In this document: piece by piece, positions 24,601 through 47,747 of the stretch | Layout of the letters: each line of letters opens with the position of its first letter | Numbering within the stretch: the stretch's first letter is position 1 | From: Volvox africanus | Taxonomy: Eukaryota; Chlorophyta; Chlorophyceae; Chlamydomonadales; Volvocaceae | DNA: 64,000 bases | Assembly (NCBI GenBank): GCA_030268105.1 | Contig: BSDZ01000044.1 | Coordinates: 62,001 to 126,000 of the forward strand | Direction: 5' to 3' | Made by a program: the position numbers and the translations under genes | The notes under the pieces: generated by a model | Told to the model about the DNA's origin: nothing | Seen by the model: the letters and a program-made list of their open reading frames with translations, nothing else | Database searches by the model: none

Positions 24601-27063
24601 GTCAGCGGCGGCAGTGGCGGCAGTGGCGGCAGCAGGAGAGCTATTCCGGGTGGCGGTGGCGGAACAGCGATGATGCGCGGCGGGAAAGTGGTCACATCAG
24701 CGGCACCTCGGGCAATGGCCGTTACGTCGTTACCTCAAGTACGATACTGGAGGGATCATTGGGGCTGCATGCCTCCAATACGCATATTGCATGTGTATGT
24801 GTCTCTATGTTAGCTGTTGACTCCACACCCTCCGTCACGCACATGCATGCACATCCGCTCTTGAGGCTTGCCGCGGTAATTTGATCCACCACCAGACGTC
24901 CATCTTTCTTATTATATAATGTCCAATTTCACTTTACAAACCGGGTCCGTTGTTGATCGTACCATCTGTACCAACCGTAACGTCATGGTATTGCACTTTT
25001 CTCACACAGGTTCGGCACCTGAGCGTCTACCACGCGTTGCGAGTTGTGTGGTCAACGAACGGCGATGTCTACCACGATGATTACGGCAGCGGTGGTAGCG
25101 GCAGTGCGTGGCATGGTGGTAGGGGTTGCGCCTCCTCCGCCGCGCCGATGGCGGCTCTGTTCCCGTCTCTCCGCCACTTGTCTGCCTGTGTGACCGCTGG
25201 GTCCCCCGGTAGGCCGGCTTCGGAGCGCTGGGGCTATCTGGCGGGTCTGGGCTCCAGTCTTACATCGTTGCATTTGCGGGCGGTGGCTGCAGAGGACCTT
25301 TGTCTGCAGGTGAGGGTAGGGATACTGGAGTCATCGACTTATCTTGCGAGCAATGCTGCGGGTGGCGTTAATGATACCTATTTAAACTTCATGAAGTAGC
25401 CAACTGAACAGAAAATAGCAATAAAAAACGTTGTTCCTGGGCAACGCGGGGCAACGCGTCAAAAGGTTTCAGCAGTTAGCAGGATAGAACAGAAGGGACC
25501 TAACGGAAGCATCGGGTTATGTACTCGTGCCACCCATGCCGTCCTTAATACCCCACCCCCCAGGGTCGCAGTGAGGTGTTGGCGGCGCTGACCCAGGTGA
25601 CCTCCCTGCGTCTATCAGCGGACAACGGCAAGGTAAGCCGCTGTTGAACGTACGTGACGCGATGTGCGGACTTCTCTGCCGGATGAGACCGACGATAACT
25701 CCCCTCCTCGCGACCCCGGGCTTGGGCCGCATTGGCCCGCCCTTGTTTCTCTCCCGAGGGATGCCATGCCCTTTCTTTGCTCGTTTCACCCCCAGTCAGG
25801 GGGTCGTCGTCCACTGCCGTTATTTCGATCCGACGCGGAGTTTGCTTCCCCGCAGCTCAGCTCTTAAAAGCACATGTTTCTCTGCGACGGCAGTTAACTC
25901 CAGTTCTGCATATTTCCTTCAGGTCGACGGCATCCGCGGTTTGATGCGAACCATTGCCTGTTTGGGACCTGGCCTGGTGGCGCTGCGTCTGTCTCGACTG
26001 GCTACTCGAGGCACTGATCCACGAGCCGCGGAGCTTGCGCTGCCCCGCCTCACGCGTCTGGACTTCCTGGGCTGCTCAGGCGACTTGATCGCAGCGTTCG
26101 ATGGATTGGCGCTATCTGCAGTGCGACTGCGACGGCTAGAGGCGAGTGGGGCCCCACCTACCGATAAGGCATACTGCGTCTCTCTTCGCCTCTCTTCGAG
26201 GACGCGTGAGGTTTTGAGTTGGGCCTCTCGTCTAATTCCCGCTCTCCCGGCGCGTATGTTGGGCCTGCTTGTGATCCGAACCCCCTTCCCCCTGGGTTGG
26301 TTCCGGTTTCATGAACCACCATGACCACGACAGGTTCGCGAGTGCGCAACCATCCGGCCACCGGATTTGCAATGGGCAATCGAGCGCCAGGTGAGAGACG
26401 GCACAGGACCCAAGTGTGAGGGCGGGGAGGCCAGCATGTAGCCCGACCACTTGCCTACCAAAACTTCGTGCAATGAGGAAGACTGGGCCTGACAACAACA
26501 ACAATGACAACCTGTTCCTATTTTTAACGTTTTGGCGGCATCTCTTTCTGGACAGCAATCGCCTGGAGCCTTCTCCTTTCTCTGCCCCTCTTCCGCCCGA
26601 TTTGGCTTTGTCCCTTCCACTATGTTTTTATATGTGGAATTGTCGTTGTGACCCGACCCACCTCTTCATCCTGACCCAACCCACTTCATCCAAGAGCCTC
26701 AAACCTGATGAATGTTTCCATCCTACCCCCTCACCCCACCCCACACACATATAGATGGGTCTGCGGCAGCTGGTGATTCAGGACTGCCCAGGGCTGCTGG
26801 CGGGGCCTCGGGGAGCTGGCGGCCCAGCGGCGGCCCTCCGCGCCCTTCTGCGCCCTTCACTAAGCCTATCCTTCGCCACCACGGACTCGGTGGAAGTCCG
26901 GGCGCTCCGCCAAAGCAGGCGGCGAGCAGTGGGGGGCATCAGTCTGATGGCGAGGGGAGAAGGAGAAGGCAAGGGGGACGACGCCGTGGGAAGGTCCGCG
27001 GGGATGATGCCGGAGTCATTATTGTGTCAAGGACTTACCGCAGATGATGTTGAAGAGCTTTAG
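21664..27063 (+). CDS. F-box-like leucine-rich-repeat protein
   Basis: Seven exons: 21664-23094, 24427-24738, 25010-25309, 25564-25632, 25923-26141, 26334-26390 and 26755-27063 (stop TAG 27061-27063), all phase 0, about 898 residues. The N-terminus has an F-box-like block (LLALPDSVLQLVASRLPSPD, then AARLVCWALH), the usual Skp1-binding element of SCF ubiquitin ligases. Irregular LRRs follow: NLTHLCLAL, LQHLTLWE, LRRLVLSDQQ, LTHLTRLELASL, VRHLSVYHALR, LTSLRLSA, LTRLDFLGC, LRRLEVREC and LRQLVIQDCPGL. Ala/Gly/Thr-rich low-complexity stretches separate the repeats, as is common in volvocine proteins. Intron 5 appears to be GC-AG (GAG|GCGAGT), because only that donor restores the LRR frame. Intron 1 (23095-24426) contains a bacterial-like ORF. 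TGTAA occurs at 27269-27273. Substrate-receptor function is inferred from architecture only. Confidence 0.78.
23355..23657 (-). pseudogene. AT-rich bacterial-like ORF (DUF1398-like fragment) in intron 1 of the F-box/LRR gene
   Basis: The minus-strand open frame of about 100 codons contains IYLTRDGAVVQQGIP, HEIPKFEREALISAIRSDQ and GLCTFPEFLHASW. This arrangement recalls bacterial DUF1398 proteins, which have a Y-x-x-x-x-G block, then AI-R-x-Q and a Y/F-x-x-FL-x-x-W segment. The C-terminus after HASWLA does not follow the family and looks degraded or fused to other sequence. The DNA is AT-rich compared with the flanking exons and is antisense to the host gene. Family assignment is by eye from remembered patterns, so it is tentative. 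Confidence 0.5.
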
Positions 27064-27778
27064 GGTACATTGGTCACGACATGGATAAATTGCTTGGGGG
27101 TTAGGGGGGATTGAACCTCACGCACATACCTATTGAACGGTGCTGCTCCCGGTTAAGGTTCCTGGGGTGCGTTGATGGGGTTTGTTGATGATGCTCTTAA
27201 CTCATACAGCGCAAGCTGATGAAAGATGCGGATTGCTCTGGATATAACGGCTGAAGTGAATCGAAAGCTGTAATGGGCCGCAGGAAGACGACAGACCGTA
27301 GTCGGGGGCAAGGCAGAGGGGTTACCTGCAGCCTGGGCAAGAACTGCAGAACGCGAAGTAATGACTTCCCATGTCATGTGACAAGTGTGGTAAGTAATAA
27401 ACATGGTTTTTATAATAGAAAGAAGCTGCTGACAGCTCCAAAGCCGGAACGGGGCGATAATACCTGACGATGACGATGATACCTCTTAACCGTAATGACC
27501 CATGGGCCATATAATTGCGGGAAAAGAGTTAATAATGGAGGTATTTGTCACAAACATACTCCACATAAATGCGTTGTTATATGTGGAAGCGATGTGTATA
27601 ATGCGGGGCTTATATAAGATGCTTCTTGCAAGCAGGCGACTGTCCGGTTACACTAAACAGCATACAAACTCATAGTCATAAGACAATGTTGTAAACAATG
27701 TTTAACTTATATTGATATCAGCTTGCTAGTTCGGTGCACATCGCTGCGACAAGAGTCAAACCGCTGTTTTTCTCAAGA
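27064..27778. other. Intergenic, nothing recognised
   Basis: 3' flank of the F-box/LRR gene with TGTAA at 27269-27273, then the probable promoter region of the methyltransferase gene. No domain-like frame. Confidence 0.35.
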
Positions 27779-30700
27779 ATGAGCTTTCCTTCCCGCACAT
27801 GTGCGTCTATCATCCACAGGGTTAAATACAACTCAAAACGGCTTCCATATTTCTTACTTTGCACCCCATATCTGGGTCATTTCAGCCTGCGGTCACGAGC
27901 TCCAGCCCGATGCAGAGGCGTAAGCCACAATATTATCGAAACACTGGCTGATTCTCCTGAATCGCCCTTCTATTCGCTCAGACTTGCGGAGCACCAATAT
28001 GTAAGAGGCGTATTACTCCCGCTTCCTGCCTAGAGGACCCAGGGGTCCCGCCCCTGACTGATCATCACATCTATCTTTCCAGTCCACTAGTTGATCAACT
28101 TCCCTCAATCGCTTCCCTGTCCGAAACTTCCCACTCCTATTCACTCCCTGTCCACCATTTATTGATTTCCACATTCTATCCTTTCTCCATCCCTTGTGGG
28201 CTTTCCGTCACACCCTCATGCTGCCAGCATTGACTGAACGAACCTTAGGTGGCCTCAGCCAACACACACTTGGATGTCATTTCGCACAGAAGTTCGCCTC
28301 CCACCTCGCGACCCACATCCACATACATTGTTGTTTAACAGCGGAGCTAGAGCGACTTGAAGTACGGCCGTCGGGATGACATCCTTCAGCTCCGTGGGAA
28401 TCCCCGGATTAAAGCGTGTCGGCTGTCAGGGTTTTGGTCTCTGGCTTTCCCTTCCCCCCGCAACAAAGTCTGCTAGGATCCTCGCCGTGTTCTACCCGCC
28501 GTGGTTATCCGACCTTCCCCGTACGCCTCTATTGTGTTGCGCCCACCGCTCGACTTAGGCTGGCGGATACGCACGAGCGCTACGGCGGCAGGCGGGCCAA
28601 CTGCGCCGCCTTAAGACTGACCCATGGGCCCTGGCGCTTTCCGCTCCTCCCGAAACTTCCCACTCCTATTCACTCCCTGTCCACCATTTATTGATTTCCA
28701 CATTCTATCCTTTCTCCATCCCTTGTGGGCTTTCCGTCACACCCTCATGCTGCCAGCATTGACTGAACGAACCTTAGGTGGCCTCAGCCAACACACACTT
28801 GGATGTCATTTCGCACAGAAGTTCGCCTCCCACCTCGCGACCCACATCCACATACATTGTTGTTTAACAGCGGAGCTAGAGCGACTTGAAGTACGGCCGT
28901 CGGGATGACATCCTTCAGCTCCGTGGGAATCCCCGGATTAAAGCGTGTCGGCTGTCAGGGTTTTGGTCTCTGGCTTTCCCTTCCCCCCGCAACAAAATCT
29001 GCTAGGATCCTCGCCGTGTTCTACCCGCCGTGGTTATCCGACCTTCCCCGTACGCCTCTATTGTGTTGCGCCCACCGCTCGACTTAGGCTGGCGGATACG
29101 CACGAGCGCTACGGCGGCAGGCGGGCCAACTGCGCCGCCTTAAGACTGACCCATGGGCCCTGGCGCTTTCCGCTCCTCCCAACTGGGCGGCGCTTTTCGC
29201 TGACGCTGGTCGACCGTTGGTGGTTGATCTGGGTTGCGGTGCGGGAAGGTGCATGCTGTTGGCTGCGGCAGAGGCGAAGCGGCGACAGCTGCCACACGGC
29301 AGGCAGCAGCAGCAGCAGCAGCAGCTGGAGATGGAGAGGCACGAGGAGGGGCACCAAGGCAAGCGGGTTCAGTGTCGTGTAGCGGCGGCTATGGCGCCGG
29401 CGCCGGCGCCAGGGGGTGCGATGATGGCTGGGTCGGAGGTGGAGACAGATTTTGTGATGACTATGTCTGTGCCAGTGCCACCAGCCGCGGTCTCTCCACC
29501 TCATGGTACGGTGGCGGCTTGGCAACGGCATGCTCGGGCGCCGGAGAACATTGAGACGAACAGTAGCTATGGCAGCAGAAATAGCAGCGGTACTAGCACA
29601 GGCAGTATTTATGGTGGCGGCACTGGTCAAGAGAACAGCAGTACTCGGGGCAACGTAGTCGGCCGCGGCGCCAATGTTTTGGGGGTGGATGTTCGGTTTG
29701 CAGTAAGTTGGGGGGACGGGGAACATCGATTCCATAAGTACCCAGGGGTCGCACCGACCCCACCGTCGTCGAGCGACCCCACCGCCGCATACCGCATATA
29801 CCTCAGGTGGCTGTTTGTTTGCACCCAGCTCGTGCGGGCGAGGCATGTGGTCGTGGATGCGAGGGGCAGGGTGGGACGTGACGACCTTTGGCGGCCTCCC
29901 CAATGGCTATGCGGCCTCAGGGGTGTTCTTACGAGGACTGTTGTGTCTTATCGTGGGGCCGCTTCTGTGGCGCCGCTGCACAGATCGATGTGTCTTCCTT
30001 CCCGCGGCCTGAGCTGTCTGTCTGGCTATCTGTCAGTACGTCCTCTCTTTCGGAACTGCAGCCTGTTAAAGCCGGCCGTTCGACACACCACGCCTGACGC
30101 TGTAAGGGTTTAAGTTTAAGAGGCCGCTGATACAGCATAAGGCCCTATGGCCCAAATTCCTGTTAGCAGGGATGACCCGGAGATCTATGTTGTACTTCAA
30201 AGTAAGGTTGATCCGTATTCTGGTACTCCGTTGTGTCTGCACCTCCTTTCCCTGATTTCCCCTAGCTGACCTCCAGAGCCAGCGCCTGGGCGCAAATCAT
30301 TGGCGTTAACAGCCATGCCGCATTCCTGTGCGCCAATGCCAATGCCAGTCTCGTACCGCTGCTGGGATCGTATGGTAGGCGTACGACACTACCCTCGGAT
30401 GCGCGGGGTGAGACACAGCACGCCGCTGGCACAAGTGCGAGTGCGGTCACCGCCACGTCATCAGTAGCGGCCAGCCAAGGTGGCGAGAGCGAGAGGGGCC
30501 GACAGCTCCTCGGCAGCGGCGGCGGGCGGGTTGCACTCGTGTGTTTGCAGTTCAGTGACCCACCGGTCCGTCGCGCGCAGCTCGTGGGGGGCAGAGAGCT
30601 GGTGTCGCAACTGGGCGAGGCGCTGGAGCCGGGAGGTGGGTCAGTGCGGGCGGCGGAAGTGTGTTGGCGGAGTGTTGCAAGGGCCACCAGCGGACTGACG

Positions 30701-32044
30701 GACAAAAGAGGATTGCTGCCCACAGCTGCCCACAGGGAGGTAATGGCCAGTAAACCCATTGTTGAATACAGTAGCTGGGAATCGCCAACCCCAAACCCAA
30801 AGGGGCACGGAGGGTGGAAAAGGCCGCAGATATTAGTCGCGAGGAGGTGGTGTTTGGCCGCGTCGTTGTCGTTGTAGCCGCCTCCACACCAAGGGCTCTT
30901 GTGTGTTTTGGTGGCAGCGCTCTTTGATGCAAAAAGAGAGAGCTTTCCATGACGCTGTTGATTGTCTTGTGAAGTATGATTTGTTGCAACTTGGCGGGGC
31001 TGCGGGTGCAGGCCACTCTTCGCACTCATGACCTTGCCGCTTACGCTTCTGCGTCCCTCGCCTGCCCTCTCCCGCCCTGCTTTACTCCCAATCCCCCGCT
31101 TCTTTCCCGCCGCGCGCCGGGACACAGCTCTTGTATGGATCCAGTCCGACGTGCCGTACATTGCCAGCTCTTTCCGCAAACTGTTCTGGCGCCACGGCGG
31201 CTTTGCGCCCAGTGCGCGACATGCTGCGACTCCCGGCTCCGAAACCACCCAGATGCGGCACCGGATCGCGGTGGCGGCGGTGCTGCCAGGACATATATCT
31301 AAGTCGCCCAAGCGCAACGATCAATGCGAAACTTTGCAGGGCGATGCAACAGAAGATGTTGTGGTTTCGGAGGCAGCCACAACCGTCGCCGCCGTCGCCA
31401 CCGCTAGTGTTGCCGCAGAAGGCCTTCCGCTGCTGCTCTTAGAGGCAGACCTCGAGACGCACGAGGAGCCCTGGCTGACGGAGCCGCAAGTGGCAGCGGT
31501 GGTGGCTAAGCACCGCCGAAGCCGTCCTTTGGAGAACGGTTTTCGCAAAGGGGCAGCTAACGGCCAACGAGGTTTTGAGTGCTGCAAGGCGTCCAGCGAT
31601 AATCTACAACAGCAACCAGGAAAACACGGCCACCACCAACAACAAGAAGAACAACAACAACGGGGTTGTGCAGGGGGAATGCAAGAGAGGGAGCACGAGC
31701 AGAACGGCGGAGGGATGGACGTGTACGACATTACAAATGCAATTAGTGGCGATAGCGAAGAAGCGGAAGGGATCGCGGGTGGGGTTGGGGATGTGAGTGG
31801 AAGTAGTCGTGATGGTGATGGGGCCGGGGACTGCAGTGATGGTGGCAGGAATTACGACATCGGGGTGGACGATGGGGATGAGCAGGATGGCTGGCAGGGG
31901 CTGCCGTGGTTGGCCTCGAATCCGCTGGGGGTGCCGACTGAGCGGGAGGTGTATGTGGAGCGGGGGGGGCGGGGCATATATCGACTGCTGCTGGTGAGGG
32001 TGAAGCGAGGAGGTAAGGGTGGCGGCTGTGTGAGGTCTCATTAG
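27779..32044 (+). CDS. TrmB-type tRNA (guanine-N7-)-methyltransferase, probably organelle-targeted
   Basis: Proposed exons: 27779-27919 (leader), 29088-29702, 30266-30635 and 31128-32044 (stop TAG 32042-32044), about 680 residues. TrmB motifs appear in order: PPNWAALFADAGRPLVVDLG then CGAGR (SAM-binding motif I), NVLGVDVR (motif II region), SAWAQIIGVNSHAAFLCANA, VALVCLQFSDPP (the family's FPDPW-type block), EALEPG joined to ALVWIQSDVPYI, and the C-terminal NPLGVPTERE with IYRLLLVRV. The family places m7G46 in tRNA using SAM. Family members are usually 200-350 residues; this one is enlarged by Gln-, Ala- and Gly-rich insertions between motifs. The first exon has a basic, Ser/Arg-rich leader (MSFPSRTCASIIHRVK) like a transit peptide; it joins in phase, but its assignment is the least certain part. 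TGTAA is at 32245-32249. Confidence 0.82.
28122..29179 (+). repeat. Tandem duplication, two 529-bp copies
   Basis: Copies at 28122-28650 and 28651-29179 are almost identical; I noticed one substitution (AACAAAGTCTGC versus AACAAAATCTGC). The unit covers part of TrmB intron 1 and the first 30 or so codons of the exon beginning at 29088, so copy 1 carries a truncated exon (28559-28650) that runs into a stop after the junction. Near-identity points to a recent event. Confidence 0.95.
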
Positions 32045-32826
32045 GATGCCATATTTCAGGTGTCCCAGGTCAAATGGGGGGAAGGGGGCTATGGCGGGGG
32101 AGAGGCAAAGCAGCGGACTTCGTGCAGGCTGAATCCGGTGGAACGGGATCAGATAATAATCGTAACGTTAGGCAATCCATTTATCTGCCGGGACATGGAC
32201 TTAGAAAATAAGGTGGGAATGTGAACACTTATCATTTCGGGGGCTGTAAAGAGTCGGACATGTGCTGCACTGAGCAGCGCAAGGGGGGGGGGATCTCCCT
32301 CCTGCTCAACGTCTCATTGTTTTTCCGATACGATAGGACCCATGGGTCCAGGGGTGACCATTTATAAGGTTTTCTTACCAGTTACTTGATGGATGGATGG
32401 AAGGATGTTCGTGCTGCTACTAGTTGACCCACATGACCAGCGCCACCCCTCCAGATCGCCAGACTGGCAGCCACCCGATTTGCGACAAGCCCACTCCTTA
32501 TAAAGCTCACTGTTTAGTTTTGTTACATTTATAAAATGGACCTTTAGAGCAGTTTGCAGTCCCCCGCAATGTTAGTGGAGTGTAGCTGCTGCGGGGCAGA
32601 ACAACTCCTACAGACTGTGGACTGTGGAAGGAGAGGACCCGGCAGAGAACGGAACCCAGTAGAGGAGCCACGTTGCCGGCAACATTGTTGGCATAGGGTG
32701 TCGCTGCTGTAACAATTCCCACGCGAATGCTAACGCACGGGAGTTGGACGCCCTGAAGACGACCTCTTACCTAGAAGGAATTCCTAAATAATTTCATGAG
32801 TTACACAGCAGAATGTCATATGGCGA
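32045..32826. other. Intergenic, nothing recognised
   Basis: 3' flank of the methyltransferase gene (TGTAA at 32245-32249) and unremarkable sequence with a short GATGGATGGAAGGATG tract near 32390. Confidence 0.35.
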
Positions 32827-33045
32827 TTAAGGGATCTCGAGAGGTTCCGATACAATAAACATACAAAGTCGTCCAGGTTTCAAGGCGCGCAGTCGCATGC
32901 ACGACACGGAGCGGCCCTCGTATCCGCACATAAGACAGAGGAGATTGAAATTTGCTGGCTGAGTACGCATCATTATCGCGTTCGCAAATTCCTCATAATT
33001 CAAGTTCACTTCAACCGACTTCCAATTTGCCGGGACTGGTAACAA
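32827..33045 (-). other. Coding-like open frame, unknown
   Basis: A minus-strand frame of about 70 codons with protein-like composition: NWKSVEVNLNYEEFANAIMM, LLCLMCGYEGRSVSC with three Cys, then GRLCMFIVSEPLEIP and a stop. I do not recognise a family. No upstream exon was found; it may be the 3' exon of a gene fragment or part of an old transposon. Confidence 0.25.
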
Positions 33046-33289
33046 AAGCGAAACTCATGTAACCAATTTCGATGGGCATCAATTCGCAAGGGCACATAAC
33101 CTGTGAGTTTTAGGGCACAGAAAGGCGTCCCAAGATTCGGGCGGCTGCCGTCTCGTAAAGTACCGTAACCCTAAGTCCAGGAGACCTAGCCAATTTAGAC
33201 GAATAAACCGCAATTCGATTAGTTAAGTTTTAATCATGTTGAAAATCATACATACAAAATATTAACACATCAAGGAAACGGGCAGAACC

Positions 33290-33857
33290 GATTCGCGAAG
33301 ATATACGAATATATTCACGAAGTTTTGTTCCAAGGCGAACCATTGGAGCCTCAAGCAGGTGCCGGACAAACGGCGTTGCCTAACCAAATTCCTAAGATGA
33401 CCTTTCAAATTGTTTCTGCATGGCTGCATGAGGCGGGCATTGCCGTAACGGAATATGTAAGGCCCAGGAAGGATACCTTATGTGAAGGTATTTAATGCGG
33501 CCAATTCTCAATTATTGAATATATCATTCGTTTAATTCCCTCTAATCCTTTGATTAACGAAGTAGGTGGACAATTTCGCAACTCTACAGTTCCGGAAGCC
33601 CTATCGGAATTTGGCCTCAAGTGGTTGACTTACAACTGGTTTGTATCCAATTGGAGAGAAGTCATCAAAACTTAGCTCCCCATCTTAATTTGGGTAAGTC
33701 TGTAAGGCTGTTAACGCCGACAGAACCCTTTCGGTTCCGTGACTATCGACTCACTCATCGAGCTGGCGCGGACTTCACTCCCGCTACGCATGGCACACGA
33801 AATAAGCCCTTAATACGAAATTTAGCATTTTTGTGCCATCAGCGGGTGATTGTGTGA
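33290..33857 (+). other. Coding-like open frames without recognised family
   Basis: Three consecutive plus-strand frames look more protein-like than their surroundings: one across 33290-33495 (includes FAKIYEYIHEVLFQGEPLEP and FQIVSAWLHEAGIAVTEYV), one at about 33495-33674 (IIEYIIRLIPSNPLINEVGG, LKWLTYNWFVSNWREVIKT) and one at 33621-33857 (LLTPTEPFRFRDYRLTHRAG). None has a convincing Met start or splice pair. They may be pieces of one frameshifted gene just upstream of PFR1. Confidence 0.25.
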
Positions 33858-33945
33858 AACTTTGACGTCTCGGAAGTTATGACTTGTTTCCGGACTCCGT
33901 TGTTCTGCCCCTGTCTGTCCACAGTCTTCGCGAGCTACTTTAATT

Positions 33946-40925
<6,980 letters not shown>

Positions 40926-42833
40926 AACGGCGGATGGCGGAGTGGGCACCAAGTAGGCGGTGGTGCCTCTCCCTGTAATAGGTCTCATCCTGGGTTGTCA
41001 TGCGGACATCGCTGTTTTCAATTATAAAGTTTGCTCATTTCCAATGAAGGAAGGATTCTTTTTTCAATGCATTGGGAGATTCGTTTGTTTCGGGGCATCG
41101 CATCTTAGGGCTGGAGAATGACGTTGGGTGTGGGGATCGCGCTTGCCCTGTTGGCAAAGACTGCCACACAACTCCGCTGCTTCCGTGTCCTAAAAACAAG
41201 TACCGGCATAGCGCATTTTTTAGATTAGATTTGGATGTGCTTGTTGTGTATGATGGGTCATCCCCTTGCTGTGCGTGCTGCTGGCCATATTAGCCGGGTA
41301 TAGTGGGGGCAGAATGGGATTGTTGTTGGCTTGGTAGCCTGGTGCCCCGTCCAGTTCCGATGGGGGTATAAAAGAAGAGGTCGATCAAGGTGGTGTGCAT
41401 CTAACCTATGGATGATATTCTCTGGACCCTTCAGTGCGTGTGATGAAGCGGGATGACATATGGAGAACAAGGATTAAGTACGTGTGACAAGGTGTCGCGG
41501 CCCTGATCCGCACATTGCGGACGTGTATTTTGCTGCTGTTTTGCGATGTTGGCGCACGTACTGGATAAGGTCAGTGAAATGTGTGACCATTGACTTTTGT
41601 CGTAATGCCCCGAGTTTCGGTGGAATGATTTGAAGTGGATTATTTTCTTCCAAGGGACCTCAATAGGGTTTTAAGGAGATCTGTCTCAGCTTTGCGCTAA
41701 TTGTTAATGTAAGTTAATGCTTATTTTATTGGGTGCTGCCCTGTGCAAGTACCATCAGGAGGGTTAGGGAAGGGTACACAGATCCGGCGCAAGACTTGTA
41801 AAGATATGATAATAAAGATAAACCCTAAATGAGGTTTGTCATTTGGTCTGTAGATGCGTTTGTATTTTTTAAATCACGTCAGTAATTGCCAATCACGTCA
41901 TCCGTTCAGACGTTTATGTTTCGAGGAATTCTGTATCAATTACACACCGAGAATGTAGCACAGGGTGCATGATGCAGGGACGGGACTACACTCTCTTCTC
42001 CAAGGGTAAGGAACCGAGAGAGGGTAAAGCGAAATAACGCAGGGACGGAGGTGGTGTTTGGGACGCTCCCTGTTTTACCATTCTTCCACTCTACCTGTTT
42101 TGCCACCTGTCCTGCTCTCCTTTGGTCCCTCCCTCTTTTTCTCGCTCCGTCCTTCCATCCCTTTCTACCCTCCCACGTACCTCGCTTGCTCTCATGCCGT
42201 GAGGGTTCTTCATTGGGGTTCAAGGGATTCTGCAGAGCCCTAATGTTTCTTGGGTACCTCCCTAGATAGGCACTGGCGCCTGAGCCCAGAGCGAGCAACT
42301 ATCAACTTAAGGGGCGCCTGTGCTGACTAAGATTCCAACTTCCCTGTTCGGGTTGACCCACAAGGTTACTAGGCAAGCATTACTACAGCATGACGGTGCA
42401 ATAGAACTTCAAGTTTCCTAAGATTTAAGTGGCTGAATATATACGCATTGTCGCACGGATAGGTTTTAATTTTCATATACACCGCGAGACCACGGTGCTG
42501 TTATCCAAAGTTTCGAACTATTGGACATATTGGACTATATGGGCAGAGTACGTGGCAGTAGATAGTAGTGTACGTATGTTGAAATTGAGGTACTGTAGGG
42601 CCTTGCAACGGCTTAGTTTTTTGACAACTTGTAGACATAAACGGCTCTCTAGCGAAGAAGAGATGAACAAACCTTCAAATTTGTTGCGTAAAGTAACTCG
42701 AGCCTCAGATAATTTCCATCGCAAAGTCGTGTTCATTCAATGAATGAGCGCCGTATTCCAGAAACAGGGTCGCCAATATAAATGTATGGCAAACCGCAGA
42801 CACCACGAAAAGCTTTCAAACAAAATAACCAAA
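40926..42833. other. Intergenic between PFR1 and the FtsH-like gene
   Basis: 3' UTR of PFR1 followed by sequence with no recognised gene. A CCCTAAAT telomere-like unit occurs at about 41822. The FtsH-like gene could start at an in-frame ATG at 42744 instead of 42834. Confidence 0.35.
40974..40978 (+). terminator. TGTAA polyadenylation-like signal of PFR1
   Basis: TGTAA lies 48 nt after the PFR1 stop codon. This pentamer is the usual polyadenylation signal in volvocine algae. No transcript end can be seen here. Confidence 0.45.

Positions 42834-47747
<4,914 letters not shown>

Noticed and set aside
29109..29903. 264-codon minus-strand frame
   Set aside because: Antisense to the methyltransferase exon, with no domain; plus-strand SAM motifs explain the region.
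30262..31317. 351-codon minus-strand frame
   Set aside because: Antisense shadow of GC-rich methyltransferase exons and the intron between them.
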